The notes under the pieces: generated by a model | What the model was told of the DNA's origin: nothing | Seen by the model: only the letters and a program-made list of their open reading frames with translations | Databases searched by the model: none | Program-made: the position numbers and the translations under genes | Part shown: piece after piece, positions 8,699 through 17,756 of the stretch | How the letters are laid out: each line of letters begins with the position of its first letter | Position numbering within the stretch: position 1 is the stretch's first letter | Assembly (NCBI GenBank): GCA_003483745.1 | Contig: DMYD01000036.1 | Span: forward strand, 1-64,000 | Origin: Roseburia sp. | GTDB taxonomy: Bacteria; Bacillota; Clostridia; Lachnospirales; Lachnospiraceae | Direction of reading: 5' to 3' | DNA length: 64,000 bases

Positions 8699-9364
8699 TT
8701 AATCTTCCACCAGACTGCAATATGTCACTTTTAATATACCCTCTAACCGCTCTAACCATGCAAGCGATTCTTTCGGCACTTCCTGGTCACATTCGATGAC
8801 CATGACAGCGCTGCCGCCTCTGCTTTTCCGGTAGAGCTGCATCGTTGCAATGTTGACACCCTTGTGGGCGAGCATGGAAGTCACCTCGGTGACATGCCCC
8901 GGCTGGTCGATGTTATGCACGATCAGTGTCGGATAATCGCCGCTGAAATTGGCAGTGATCCCATCAAGCTCACAGATCTGTATCCGCCCGCCTCCGATGG
9001 AAGCCGCGATCACTTCAAGTGTACGTCCGGAAACTCCTGTCAGATTCATTTTCACCGAGTTTGGATGCACATCGCCAAGGTCGATACCATCTAAAGAAAA
9101 TTTCATTCCTCTCTCCTCTGCGATCCGGAAACTGTCCGGTATTGCCGGATCATCCACCTGCATTCCCAATAATCCCGCAATCAGTGCCTTATCCGTGCCG
9201 TGTCCCTTCCCCGTCGCAAGGAACGAACCATGAAAGTATATTTTTGCCTCTTTTACTTCTTCCGCAAGCAGTTTACGGCTGACTCTCCCGATCTTGACGG
9301 CTCCCGCCGTGTGTGAACTGGATGGACCAACCATAACAGGTCCGATGATGTCTAACAGGTTCAT
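8699..9364 (-). CDS. sdaAB: L-serine dehydratase, iron-sulfur-dependent, beta subunit
   Basis: The 221-residue protein starts MNLLDIIGPVMVGPSSSHTAGAVKIGR, the hallmark of the beta subunit that completes the serine site. Residues from about 145 (TLIVHNIDQPGHVTEVTSML) form an ACT domain, often a regulatory amino-acid binding module. It is the first gene of the two-gene operon. The palindrome at 9384-9401 lies just upstream. Confidence 0.93.
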   Translation of the reverse strand: MNLLDIIGPVMVGPSSSHTAGAVKIGRVSRKLLAEEVKEAKIYFHGSFLATGKGHGTDKALIAGLLGMQVDDPAIPDSFRIAEERGMKFSLDGIDLGDVHPNSVKMNLTGVSGRTLEVIAASIGGGRIQICELDGITANFSGDYPTLIVHNIDQPGHVTEVTSMLAHKGVNIATMQLYRKSRGGSAVMVIECDQEVPKESLAWLERLEGILKVTYCSLVED

Positions 9365-9383
9365 ATTATATCTCCGTTTCTTT

Positions 9384-9401
9384 CATAAGTATTTACTTAT
9401 G
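9384..9401 (-). promoter_or_regulatory. Palindromic operator candidate upstream of sdaAB
   Basis: CATAAGTA-TT-TACTTATG has two perfect 8-base arms and lies 20 bases before the sdaAB start, next to AT-rich promoter-like sequence. No specific regulator can be named. Confidence 0.5.
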
Positions 9402-9487
9402 TTTTCTATAATTTTATCCTATTTGAAGTTATATCAAATTCATGATACATTTTAATTGCTATATACACACACACATTTATAGCATAG

Positions 9488-9529
9488 AAAAGAACAGTAT
9501 TTCCACCGCAGAAAGCCTGTTCTTTTTTT
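9488..9529. terminator. Hairpin terminator below the broken lysR gene
   Basis: AAAAGAACAG pairs with CTGTTCTTTT. T runs follow on both strands, the longer one on the plus strand. It separates the mod operon from sdaAB. Confidence 0.65.
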
Positions 9530-9545
9530 ATGTTTCCATTTTGTT

Positions 9546-10252
9546 CTACCTCTCATCATGCCCATATTGACGCACAATATCCATAAAATCACGCAGTGGA
9601 TCATTCCACACCTTATGTGGATGATATACCAGATTTAAGTTTCTTTCAAGACAAATATCTTCCACTTTTATTTCCACCAGACGGCCAGCCTCTAAATATT
9701 CCTCGATCAGAAAATATGGCAGCACAGAAATACCAAATCCATCTTCCACCGCCTGCACAAGTACTTTCGTGCTCCGGCTCTCCCATAGCGGCTCGATCAC
9801 GCAGTCTTTTGCCCTTAAAATAGCTTCAAACCGGTCTCGTACACCAGCTCCCTTTTCCCGCAGAAGAAAAGCTTCTTTTTTCAGATCCTCAAATCTGACA
9901 TGCTCCATACCCGCCAGCGGATGATCTGGTGCCGCAGCATTTTCACACCAACCGAAAGGTTTGCACCGATGCGTATTGTCCGCACGCCTTCCGTTTCTTT
10001 CAAATGCTGCTCTAAATCATGATACAGTCCTAAGATGTGGCACGCGTACTGATAGAGCAGCCTGCCGCTCTCCGTCGGTACCACTTTGCGGTTATAGCGC
10101 TCTAAGAAGCAGACACCGCTCTCCTGCTCCAGCTCCTTGATGGTCTGGCTGACTGCAGGCTGTGTCATATAAAGTTTTTGGGCCGCCTTTGTCATGCTTC
10201 CTTCTTCACACACTGTACGGAAAATGGTCAATTGTCGGTTATTCATAGGCAC
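9546..10252 (-). pseudogene. LysR-family regulator broken by an internal deletion and frameshift
   Basis: The N-terminal part (from 10252) is a normal LysR winged helix: MNNRQLTIFRTVCEEGSMTK, then AAQKLYMTQPAVSQTIKELE, continuing into the start of the effector domain at IRIGANLSVG. The next in-register effector-domain sequence is WCENAAAPDHPLAG, in another frame, followed by the usual C-terminal half to the stop at 9546. A family member would have about 70 more residues between these points. The intact reading frames are 123 and 120 codons, overlapping at 9881-9908. The gene overlaps the end of modC by 14 bases, so it was once translated with the molybdate transporter. The DNA-binding half could still be made. 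Confidence 0.85.
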
Positions 10253-11327
10253 TATCCTTCAACAATAAAATATCCCCTGCATCCACTGCCAGACCAGCGG
10301 GGATTGGTCCGGGCGAATCTTCCTGTTCTGTTTTTGCTATTTTCCACTGAAGCCACCCGCTCTCTTTCGATGGACGGAATGAAATATTCCACTCAAACGT
10401 ATCCTCAATGATGCGGGATTCCTCTATCTTTAAAATATTCTTTTGCTGTTTTTCTCCATTTGCCACATACGCTTTGCCTGCTATCTGCTCTGCATCCACC
10501 GGATAGAACGAATGTGCCCGGATACCAACCGCTTTTGTATCCTCCGGAATTTCCGAAACGCACAGAGTTATCCCCCAGTCCAATGCTTTTATGTGATGAT
10601 TATCCACAATCTCCACCGCAGAAATGTTCTTACATCCGGATAACACAGCCGCCGTTTTTGTTTTCGGATTATGGAAAAACTCTTTTGTCTCCTCAATGAC
10701 TTCCATTTTCCCATGATCGATACAACTTACCATATTACACAGACGATAAACTTCATCACGATTATGCGAAACAAAAAGTACCGGTTTTTCCACCTCTGCC
10801 AGCATATCGCGCATCTCCTGCTCTAACTCCCACTTCAGGTAACTGTCAAGTGCAGAAAACGGCTCATCCAAAAGCAGGATATCCGGCTCTGAAGCAATCA
10901 TCCGCGCCATCGCCACACGCTGCTTCTGTCCACCGGAAAGCTGTGTGGGGTAGTGTTTTTCAAGTCCTTCTAAGCGAAAACGTCTGACATAAGACTTCAC
11001 TTTCTCTTCATCCGGACATTTTCCCATACCAGCTTTGATATTCTGTTCCACCGTCATATTGGGAAACAGGGCATAATCCTGAAACATATAGCCGACACGC
11101 CGTTTCTGTGGGGTGAGATTGATCTTTTTTGCAGAATCAAATAATACCCTGCCGTTTAACTCGATCCGCCCCTCATCCGGTGTCTCAATTCCGGCTATGC
11201 ATTTTAATGTCATACTCTTTCCACATCCGGATGCCCCAAGAATCGCAAATACGCCACGCTCTGTCTCGAACGCGACGTCTAAATAAAAGCTGCCAAACTT
11301 CTTTTTTATATTTACTTTCAGACTCAT
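10239..11327 (-). CDS. modC: Molybdate ABC transporter ATP-binding protein
   Basis: ModC powers molybdate uptake through ModB. The start at 11327 (MSLKVNIKKKFG) has GGAG 8 bases upstream; a further ATG four codons earlier overlaps that site. The ATPase domain carries Walker A GASGCGKSMT, the signature LSGGQKQR and Walker B ILLLDEPFSALD, with the Q loop FQDYALFPNM. Residues from about 235 resemble the C-terminal molybdate-binding-like (TOBE) region but are divergent. The product is 362 residues. It lies 138 bases after modB, behind strong hairpins, and runs into the lysR remnant. Confidence 0.9.
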   Translation of the reverse strand: MSLKVNIKKKFGSFYLDVAFETERGVFAILGASGCGKSMTLKCIAGIETPDEGRIELNGRVLFDSAKKINLTPQKRRVGYMFQDYALFPNMTVEQNIKAGMGKCPDEEKVKSYVRRFRLEGLEKHYPTQLSGGQKQRVAMARMIASEPDILLLDEPFSALDSYLKWELEQEMRDMLAEVEKPVLFVSHNRDEVYRLCNMVSCIDHGKMEVIEETKEFFHNPKTKTAAVLSGCKNISAVEIVDNHHIKALDWGITLCVSEIPEDTKAVGIRAHSFYPVDAEQIAGKAYVANGEKQQKNILKIEESRIIEDTFEWNISFRPSKESGWLQWKIAKTEQEDSPGPIPAGLAVDAGDILLLKDSAYE

Positions 11328-11381
11328 TCCAATCTCCATTTAAAATAATGCACTTGCCTATACTCTCCATCGATCACATGA

Positions 11382-11466
11382 AAAACGCCTGCGTTTTTCC
11401 GCATGAAACTTAGTACTTCTTCACAAAAGAGCCTCTGCTCTGAGTGATTAGAAGTACTTTTCATGC
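11382..11466 (-). repeat. Two hairpins between modB and modC
   Basis: A perfect GAAAAACGC/GCGTTTTTC stem lies at about 11381-11399. A longer imperfect stem spans 11401-11466, pairing GCATGAA..AGTACTTCT with AGAAGTACT..TTCATGC, with an inner GAGC/GCTC stem. It begins at the modB stop codon. It may be an mRNA processing or stabilising element that lowers ModC relative to ModB, or a small inserted repeat. Confidence 0.65.
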
Positions 11467-12170
11467 TACCATCTGCTCACATGTTTCATACTCTTTACCG
11501 TGATGATATTTAACAAAAATATAACCACAAACGCAATGACTAATATTACAACCACCCAGAATCCTGCTGTCGCATAATCTCCATCCTGGATGACCATTGC
11601 AATTTTCTGTGAAATCGTGCTTGTTTTTTTCGGAATATTTCCTGCAAGCATCGAAGTCGCACCGTACTCACCAAGCGCCCTTGCAAAGGTTAAAACCGTT
11701 CCGGATGCAATGCCCGGTCCCGCCGCAGGAACCACCACTTTCCAGAAAATTTTGATCTCAGGCATCCCAAGTGTCCGCGCCGCATAAATCAGATTTACAT
11801 CAATCTGCTCAAACGCAGCTCTGGCATTCCGGTACATGAGCGGAAATGCGATCACGGTTGCCGCGAGAATACAGCCAAGCCAGGTCTGTACCACTTTGAA
11901 ATTAAACGTATCATAAAGATATGCTCCAAACGGTCTCCTAAGACTGAACAATAACAGCAGAAAAAAGCCTGCCACCGTCGGTGGCAGCACCATTGGCAGT
12001 GTCAGAATTCCATCTGCCACTGCCTTTACGCGCGGTCCTGCTTTCACTACTTTTCGTGCTGCATAAATTCCTAAAAAAAATGAAATTACGGTTGCTACAA
12101 TTCCAGTCTTTAATGAGATCAGAAGCGGGCTCCAGTCGAGTCCGCTTAAATACGCTGCCAACTGACTCAT
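11466..12170 (-). CDS. modB: Molybdate ABC transporter permease
   Basis: The 234-residue membrane protein starts at 12170 (MSQLAAYLSGLDWSP), 5 bases after an AGGAGG site that excludes the earlier in-frame ATG. It has five to six membrane segments and the ModB/CysT coupling motif around ARALGEYGATSMLAGN. Substrate identity comes from its partners modA and modC on either side. Tungstate is the usual alternative substrate and cannot be excluded. Confidence 0.92.
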   Translation of the reverse strand: MSQLAAYLSGLDWSPLLISLKTGIVATVISFFLGIYAARKVVKAGPRVKAVADGILTLPMVLPPTVAGFFLLLLFSLRRPFGAYLYDTFNFKVVQTWLGCILAATVIAFPLMYRNARAAFEQIDVNLIYAARTLGMPEIKIFWKVVVPAAGPGIASGTVLTFARALGEYGATSMLAGNIPKKTSTISQKIAMVIQDGDYATAGFWVVVILVIAFVVIFLLNIITVKSMKHVSRW

Positions 12171-12197
12171 AACTGCCTCCTGTGTCATTTTTACCTT

Positions 12198-13055
12198 TTA
12201 TTCAACATCTGTATCAAAGTAGTATTTCTGGAAAATTGTTTTTGCATCATCAGAAATCAGGAAATTAATAAAATCTTCTGCTGCACTCTGCTCTAACTCA
12301 TCTGCATCTTTATTCACGATCTGTGCAACCGGATAAATAACATTTCCGGTCAGATCATAAGGAACTACCTCTAAGATTTCCAGACGATCTTCAAAACCGT
12401 AAGTATCTGAATAATATACAGTTCCGACTTCATTAGAGCCTTCTGCAACTGCAGATGTTACAGCTCCTACATTGGCACACTCATTGATATCCACACCACC
12501 AAGCGCATTCTGGATTTCTGTTGTCGTAATCTGTGAAACATCGTCCACTTTGTCTAACATGCCTGCATTTACCATTGCCTGTCTGGTATATTTTCCAACC
12601 GGAACAGAACCATCGGCAAGTGCAATGCTTTTTGCATTTCCGATATCAGAAAGTCCGGTTACGGTTGTGCCGCTGCCTTTGTATGTAACTACGCAGACCT
12701 GATTGTTTACAACGTTATGTCTGGTTTCGTCAATAACCAATCCGTCCTGATCCTGAAGCTGATCCATCTGTTTTTGTGCTGCGGAGAAGAATACATCACA
12801 AGCTGCTCCCTCTTCAATCTGTGTCATCAGGGTTCCTGAACTGTCATAACTTCCTACGATCGACACGTTCGGCTGTGTTTTGTTATACTCTGCGATCAGT
12901 TCTTCCATAACCGTGTTCAAACTCTTTGCAGCAAATACAGTTACAGTTGTTGCTTCAAACGGCTCTGCTGCCTGATCCTTGTTGTTTCCACATCCGGCAA
13001 ACATTGTCATTGCCATAGCTGCAGAAAGTAATACACACACACATTTCTTTTTCAT
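12198..13055 (-). CDS. modA: Molybdate-binding lipoprotein
   Basis: The start at 13055 (MKKKCVCVLLSAAMAMTMF) is followed by a lipobox AGCGNN, so the mature protein is anchored by Cys in the membrane's outer face. The rest is a type II binding protein with the ModA opening TVTVFAAKSLNTVMEELIAE and the ligand-loop region SYDSSGTLMTQIEEGAACDV. At about 285 residues it is a normal ModA. A longer in-frame start exists but lacks a site. It lies 72 bases after the XdhC-family gene in the same operon. Confidence 0.92.
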   Translation of the reverse strand: MKKKCVCVLLSAAMAMTMFAGCGNNKDQAAEPFEATTVTVFAAKSLNTVMEELIAEYNKTQPNVSIVGSYDSSGTLMTQIEEGAACDVFFSAAQKQMDQLQDQDGLVIDETRHNVVNNQVCVVTYKGSGTTVTGLSDIGNAKSIALADGSVPVGKYTRQAMVNAGMLDKVDDVSQITTTEIQNALGGVDINECANVGAVTSAVAEGSNEVGTVYYSDTYGFEDRLEILEVVPYDLTGNVIYPVAQIVNKDADELEQSAAEDFINFLISDDAKTIFQKYYFDTDVE

Positions 13056-13127
13056 TTGTTTTTCCCCTTTTCTTTTTTTATTTGATTCGGATATTAAAAG
13101 CCACCTTTTGACACCCAAATCTTTATT

Positions 13128-14102
13128 TTAAAAATGAATTTTATGATGATTTTTTTTCGCACGCACTTCGATAAGCTGTGCCGCAATGCTGATTGCAATC
13201 TCCGCCGGAGTCTCACTTCCGATTTCAATTCCAATCGGTGCTGTCACGCGTGCAAGCTGTTCCCCGGTAAATCCCTCCGCAATCAGTTTATCATAAACAA
13301 ATTTTGTTTTTTTCTTACTTCCCACAACACCGATATATCCGGCAGAAGTTTTCAGTCCAAAACGCTCTGCATCCGTATCACACAGATGTCCTCTTGTGAC
13401 GACCACAATGTAGTCTTCCGGATGAATCGTAAATGTCTCTTCCAGTTTTCCAAAATCTATCAACCGTATCTCTTCCGCTCCCGGAAACAGTTCCGGTTTT
13501 GTAAATTCTTCCCTGTCATCCGAAACAATGCAGCGGAATCCAAGATGTGACAGCACCGGGACAAGTTCCTGCGCCAAATGTCCGCCACCAAAAATATACA
13601 CTTTTCCATCATAAGAAAACTGTTCTGCATAAAAACGTGCTCCGTCTATTTCTGTCACAGACTGATGTGCAGACGTCTGAAACTCCGGCAATATTTTAAT
13701 TTTTCCTTCCTCTAACGGCATAAGGATCCAGAACGCTTCTCTTTTTTCTTCTGCCTCTTCCATCTGTCTGATCCATGCAGCATCTTCCTTTGCATCCACA
13801 AAATAAAACAGAACCGTCGCATTTCCTCCACATGCCATTCCAAGTTCCGCGGATTTTTCCTGTCCAAGATTATACTCATGCAGATAATTTTTCTTTTCGG
13901 CAAGAAGCTTTTGTCCCATCAGTGTTGCCTGGTATTCCAGATTACCGCCGCCGATCGTTCCGGTCACCCTGCCATCCTCACCGACTACCATATAAGCACC
14001 TGCTTTTCGCGGGATCGATCCGCGTCCCGCTACTACAGTGATGAGCATACTGTTTTTATTTTCATTGATTCTTTTCTTTAAAGCTTCCACAATTTCTCTC
14101 AT
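13128..14102 (-). CDS. XdhC/CoxI-family molybdenum hydroxylase maturation protein
   Basis: XdhC-type proteins bind the molybdenum cofactor and insert the sulfur (or here possibly selenium) ligand before delivery to xanthine-dehydrogenase-like enzymes. The 324-residue product has the N-terminal XdhC/CoxI domain (VVAGRGSIPRKAGAYMVV, TGTIGGG, GMACGG) and a C-terminal Rossmann domain (VYIFGGGHLAQELVPVLSHL). The Cys in GMACGGNA is the conserved one. AAGGAGGATACATT stands before the ATG. It is in the molybdenum operon between the MOSC gene and modA. Confidence 0.9.
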   Translation of the reverse strand: MREIVEALKKRINENKNSMLITVVAGRGSIPRKAGAYMVVGEDGRVTGTIGGGNLEYQATLMGQKLLAEKKNYLHEYNLGQEKSAELGMACGGNATVLFYFVDAKEDAAWIRQMEEAEEKREAFWILMPLEEGKIKILPEFQTSAHQSVTEIDGARFYAEQFSYDGKVYIFGGGHLAQELVPVLSHLGFRCIVSDDREEFTKPELFPGAEEIRLIDFGKLEETFTIHPEDYIVVVTRGHLCDTDAERFGLKTSAGYIGVVGSKKKTKFVYDKLIAEGFTGEQLARVTAPIGIEIGSETPAEIAISIAAQLIEVRAKKNHHKIHF

Positions 14103-14136
14103 AATGTATCCTCCTTATAGCATGTGCAAAACCAGC

Positions 14137-14571
14137 TCATGATTCCTGCAATGTCAATTCATCCCCCACATGAATCGTACCGCCTTCTAACACGACAGCA
14201 AAAACGCCTTCATGCGGCATGATACATTCTCCCATTCTCTGATAAATCTGGCAATGGGAATGACATTCTTTACCGATCTGCGTCATTTCAAGAAGTACAT
14301 CCCCACAGCGGAATCTTGTTCCGACCGAAAGATTTTTAAAATCGTATCCCTCCACGATCAGATTTTCTCCAAACGCACCAAATGCAACATCTGCCCCTTT
14401 TGCCCGGAATTCTTCTATTTTTTCAAATGACAGCAGACTGACTTGTCTGTGCCATTTGCCTGCATGCGCATCGCCCTGTATCCCCCAGTCTTTTACAAGC
14501 TCAGCTTCTGCCACCTCATGTTTTTCCGTTCCTCTTTCTTTACTGATACAAATTCCTTTTATGATTCCCAT
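14137..14571 (-). CDS. MOSC-domain protein
   Basis: The start at 14571 (MGIIKGICISKERGTEK) has GGAG 9 bases upstream; an ATG five codons earlier lies within that site. The 144-residue product is a stand-alone MOSC domain, the C-terminal fold of molybdenum cofactor sulfurases, with GAFGENLIVEG and the conserved Cys in IGKECHSHCQIY. Such small proteins sit in selenium/molybdenum clusters and are thought to carry sulfur, selenium or the cofactor. The exact job is unknown. Confidence 0.88.
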   Translation of the reverse strand: MGIIKGICISKERGTEKHEVAEAELVKDWGIQGDAHAGKWHRQVSLLSFEKIEEFRAKGADVAFGAFGENLIVEGYDFKNLSVGTRFRCGDVLLEMTQIGKECHSHCQIYQRMGECIMPHEGVFAVVLEGGTIHVGDELTLQES

Positions 14572-14612
14572 ATATGACTGCTCCATTTTCTAATGATTTT
14601 CATTTGTTTCAC

Positions 14613-15635
14613 TCATCCACCAATGCGTACCATCGCTTTATGCTCGGTCATTTCTGAAACCTGTTCAAAACAATGCTCCGTCGGTTTTTCAAAAATTGCA
14701 GTTTTCATCACTTCCTGCAATGTCTGTTTTCTTTCCGGATTCCGGAGAACGGCTCTTAAATCAACACCTTTTTCATAACAGAGGCATAGTTTTAAATATC
14801 CTTCGGAGGTGAGACGGATACGATTACAGTTCTTACAAAATTTATGATGTATGGCGCTGATAAAGCCGACATCTATATTTAATCCCGGAAAATGGTAATA
14901 AACTGCCGGCCCTGCGCCATAGTTTTTATATGGCAGCTTCACTGTAACTTCCTGCTCTCCGGCTTTTTCAGATTCCACTTTTCGATCCGGTTCCATCGCA
15001 CAGGCATTTCCATATATGTCCTCGATCTGCCGGAACAATTCTTCATTGGATCTTCCGGTATAATCTGCACCATATCCGATCGGCATCATCTCAATAAAAC
15101 GTACCGGTATCTGCCTTTCATCTGCGTAAGCAAGAACGGCTCTCCAGTCCAGATTTTTATAATGAACCGTATTGATCTTTACCGGAATTTCCACTTCCTG
15201 TGCTGCGCCAATACCTGCTAACACCGCTTTTAGTTCATCCCGTCCCGTCAGTCTTTGAAATTCTGTCTCATCTAAAGTATCCAGGCTGACATTTACACTA
15301 TCCAGTCCTGCTTCTTTCAAAGCCCTTGCATGCTCTGCAAGCTGAACCCCATTTGTAGTCATTCCAACTGTATCAATGCCGGATATATTTTTTATTTTTT
15401 TGACCAGATCTACACAGCCGCGGCGCACTAACGGCTCTCCACCGGTCAGACGGATATGCCGGATTCCAAGTGATGCGGCAGTCTCTGTCACTTTTGCAAT
15501 TTCCTCGTATGTCAGCAGATTCGCCATATCCGTTGTCTCTATGTCACCAGGCATACAATACTTACAACGCAGATTGCAGCGATCGGTAATCGAAATTCTC
15601 ATATAATCAATCTCTCTGCCTATCTGATCTTTCAT
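14613..15635 (-). CDS. moaA: GTP 3',8-cyclase, molybdenum cofactor synthesis step 1
   Basis: This radical SAM enzyme, with MoaC, converts GTP into cyclic pyranopterin monophosphate. The N-terminal radical SAM cluster motif is C-N-L-R-C-K-Y-C (Cys20, Cys24, Cys27) and the C-terminal cluster motif begins KFCKNCNRIRLTSEG with a further Cys in LKLCLCYEKG. The GGEPL SAM-binding loop is present. The length of 340 residues is slightly above the usual, partly from an insert around residues 220-245. moaC lies 36 kb away in the same island at 51102-51605. Confidence 0.93.
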   Translation of the reverse strand: MKDQIGREIDYMRISITDRCNLRCKYCMPGDIETTDMANLLTYEEIAKVTETAASLGIRHIRLTGGEPLVRRGCVDLVKKIKNISGIDTVGMTTNGVQLAEHARALKEAGLDSVNVSLDTLDETEFQRLTGRDELKAVLAGIGAAQEVEIPVKINTVHYKNLDWRAVLAYADERQIPVRFIEMMPIGYGADYTGRSNEELFRQIEDIYGNACAMEPDRKVESEKAGEQEVTVKLPYKNYGAGPAVYYHFPGLNIDVGFISAIHHKFCKNCNRIRLTSEGYLKLCLCYEKGVDLRAVLRNPERKQTLQEVMKTAIFEKPTEHCFEQVSEMTEHKAMVRIGG

Positions 15636-15701
15636 TCAAATACTTCCCCATGCCTTTCCATAAATCTCATTTCAAAATCTGCTCTGTAGCTTATGCTACT
15701 G

Positions 15702-16727
15702 CTACCATCCTTTTCCAAATCCACAGTTCGGGTAAATACAGTGCTCACAGTTTAAGCAAAGACCACCCTCGCCAAGTGCTGCAAGCTCTTCTGCCGTAAC
15801 TTTATCATCTGCCATAATGCGTGGCAGTACCAGATCAAAAATCGTACGCTTTGCATACATCACACACCCCGGCAGTCCAAGGATCGGAATATTTCCTTTA
15901 TAGTAAGAAAGCAAAAACATTGCTCCCGGCAATACCGGTGCACCGTAAGAAATAATCTCTGCCCCTGTGTTTTTGATGGCAAGCGGTGTTTTATCATCCG
16001 GATCCACACTCATGCCCCCGGTACAGATCACAAGATCTGCCCTTGCCTCAATCGCTGCAAGACATCCGTCCGTAATCTTTTTATTATCATCATCAAAGGT
16101 CTCATGAAAAATGATTTCCGTATCATATTCTGCTAATTTTTCCCGGATAACCGGCGTAAAAGTATCTGCGATCCTTCCGTGATAAACTTCATTTCCAGTC
16201 GTGATGATCGCAGCTTTTTTCTTGTGAAATGGTTTTAGTGTAAAAATAGGAGCATCTACGCAGATTTCTTTTGCGCGTTCCATTTTTTCCTTTTTGATGA
16301 CAAGCGGAATGATTCTGGTTCCCGCAAGCTTGTCTCCTGCCTTCACCGGCGTATTTCCATGGCGGCTGGCGATCATCATTTCCCCAAAACTGTTTACCTT
16401 TTTTAATTTTTCTTTATCAACTTTTAACAGTCCGTCACAATCGGCGATCAGCTCAATTTTACCTTCTTTGACATCCGATGGATGCATGTGATCATTTTTG
16501 CACATCTCATAAAGGATCTGCGCTGCCTCGTTTTCATGGAGAATCGTGTCATCTTTTTCCCAGATGTAAATATGATCCTTTCCAACACTTAAAAGCACCG
16601 GAATATCTTTCTCTGTGATGATATGTCCTTTGCGAAAAACCGCATCTTTTGTGACGCCCTTAATGATCTGTGTGATGTCGTGGCAGAGAACCTGACCGAC
16701 TGCATCTTCTGTTTTTATCAGTTTCAT
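15702..16727 (-). CDS. MoeA-like molybdopterin-binding protein of the SDMH cluster
   Basis: The start at 16727 (MKLIKTEDAVGQVLCHDIT) follows a GGGG site and gives 341 residues; a much longer in-frame opening overlaps yqeB. Residues 150-310 form the MoaB/MoeA molybdopterin-binding fold (AAIITTGNEV, LVICTGGMSVDPDD, PGAMFLLSYYKG, ILGLPGCVMY). The N-terminal MoeA linker domains are short. The tail LCLNCEHCIYPNCGFGKG carries four Cys typical of this subfamily in selenium-dependent molybdenum hydroxylase clusters. It may insert Mo or present the cofactor; mogA supplies the adenylation step. Confidence 0.85.
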   Translation of the reverse strand: MKLIKTEDAVGQVLCHDITQIIKGVTKDAVFRKGHIITEKDIPVLLSVGKDHIYIWEKDDTILHENEAAQILYEMCKNDHMHPSDVKEGKIELIADCDGLLKVDKEKLKKVNSFGEMMIASRHGNTPVKAGDKLAGTRIIPLVIKKEKMERAKEICVDAPIFTLKPFHKKKAAIITTGNEVYHGRIADTFTPVIREKLAEYDTEIIFHETFDDDNKKITDGCLAAIEARADLVICTGGMSVDPDDKTPLAIKNTGAEIISYGAPVLPGAMFLLSYYKGNIPILGLPGCVMYAKRTIFDLVLPRIMADDKVTAEELAALGEGGLCLNCEHCIYPNCGFGKGW

Positions 16728-16749
16728 GAAGCATATGCCCCTTTCTGTT

Positions 16750-17574
16750 TTATGATAAAATGTCAGTGTCAAACGCACAGACAGCCTCAAGCACACTGCC
16801 TGCGATACAGCGCGCTTTATCCGAAATGGTAAAACAGTTCGAAAGTTCGCTTTTGCGCGGATCAATGTCTGCGATCTTAAAGCCTTTTGTGACCGGATAT
16901 CCATCACGGATCAGTCCGCGGATAATACCGGGGATTGTGGCAGTTACGGAATATCTGGCATTTTCATCCTCATTCATGATATACGCAATTTCCTCGCCCT
17001 GTTCAACAATATCACCGATCTTATACACATTATAAAGAATCCCTTTTTCGCCCGCATGGATCACACGCTCTGCTGCATAGCCTCCAATATTGCCTGGGAT
17101 TCCGGTATTTGGAATGGCTGATCCCTCACGGATAATTCGGCCAAGATTGTGCCCACGCATCGTCTCAATGACAATATCAACATCCTCTCCCGCCGTAAAT
17201 CCGGGGCCTAAGCCTATCGTAAGTGGTGCCATCGAACGGTTCGTTCCAAGATTCTTCTTCGCTAAAATCGCATCTACGACCACATCCGGTTTTAATGCCG
17301 TAATACTTGCTCCATCCGGGTCCACAATCAGTGGAACTTTCCCGGTATCAATCACTTTTTTGACCTCTGCAGTATCTTTGATGAGCACTGCTTCCATGCT
17401 CTCTACCATGGCGCTGCCCTCATAAACAGCCTCACAGATTGCTACCTGACGACGGATTGCTGCCGGATGGTCTGTCTCAAGCACCAAAACCGGAAATCCC
17501 GCTGCCCAGAGTCTATGAATGGTTCCGGTGGCAAGATCGCCACCGCCTCTTACTATGATAAATGGTTTCTTCAA
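16750..17574 (-). CDS. yqeB: Selenium-dependent molybdenum hydroxylase maturation protein YqeB
   Basis: YqeB is a marker protein of genomes with selenium-dependent molybdenum hydroxylases. The 274-residue product opens KPFIIVRGGGDLATGTIHRL, a Rossmann-like loop, and continues with LTIGLGPGFTAGEDVDIVIE and the Gly-rich IPGNIGGYAAERV, all as in YqeB. The start is a TTG at 17574 with only a weak purine-rich site. It is the first gene of the molybdenum operon. Its exact role in selenium insertion has not, to my knowledge, been shown biochemically. Confidence 0.9.
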   Translation of the reverse strand: MKKPFIIVRGGGDLATGTIHRLWAAGFPVLVLETDHPAAIRRQVAICEAVYEGSAMVESMEAVLIKDTAEVKKVIDTGKVPLIVDPDGASITALKPDVVVDAILAKKNLGTNRSMAPLTIGLGPGFTAGEDVDIVIETMRGHNLGRIIREGSAIPNTGIPGNIGGYAAERVIHAGEKGILYNVYKIGDIVEQGEEIAYIMNEDENARYSVTATIPGIIRGLIRDGYPVTKGFKIADIDPRKSELSNCFTISDKARCIAGSVLEAVCAFDTDILS

Positions 17575-17610
17575 TATTTCTCATCTGCCTTTCAGACAAT
17601 TATCATTAAG

Positions 17611-17648
17611 AAAAAAAGAAAACCAATGTGGCAGGCTGCCCACATTGG
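17611..17648 (-). terminator. Terminator-like hairpin in the yqeB leader
   Basis: On the minus strand CCAATGTGG and CCACATTGG form a hairpin followed by TTTTCTTTTTTTC. It is downstream of the promoter at 17687-17715 and 37 bases before the yqeB start, so it may act as an attenuator as well as closing the ssnA operon. Confidence 0.85.
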
Positions 17649-17686
17649 CTGTAATTCAATTCTCTTATGATTGTTCTTCTTTTACA

Positions 17687-17715
17687 AGAATAACCATATC
17701 TGCGGGATTTGTCAA
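17687..17715 (-). promoter_or_regulatory. Promoter of the yqeB-mod operon
   Basis: TTGACA (17710-17715) and TATTCT (17687-17692) are 17 bases apart on the minus strand. GTTAT overlapping the -10 box is followed after 12 bases by AGAAC, a near match to a ModE-like box. Transcription would start about 30 bases before the terminator-like hairpin. Confidence 0.75.
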
Positions 17716-17756
17716 GGTTGAATTTCTTTTTTCATCCTGCGATCCGGTCCCATTTT

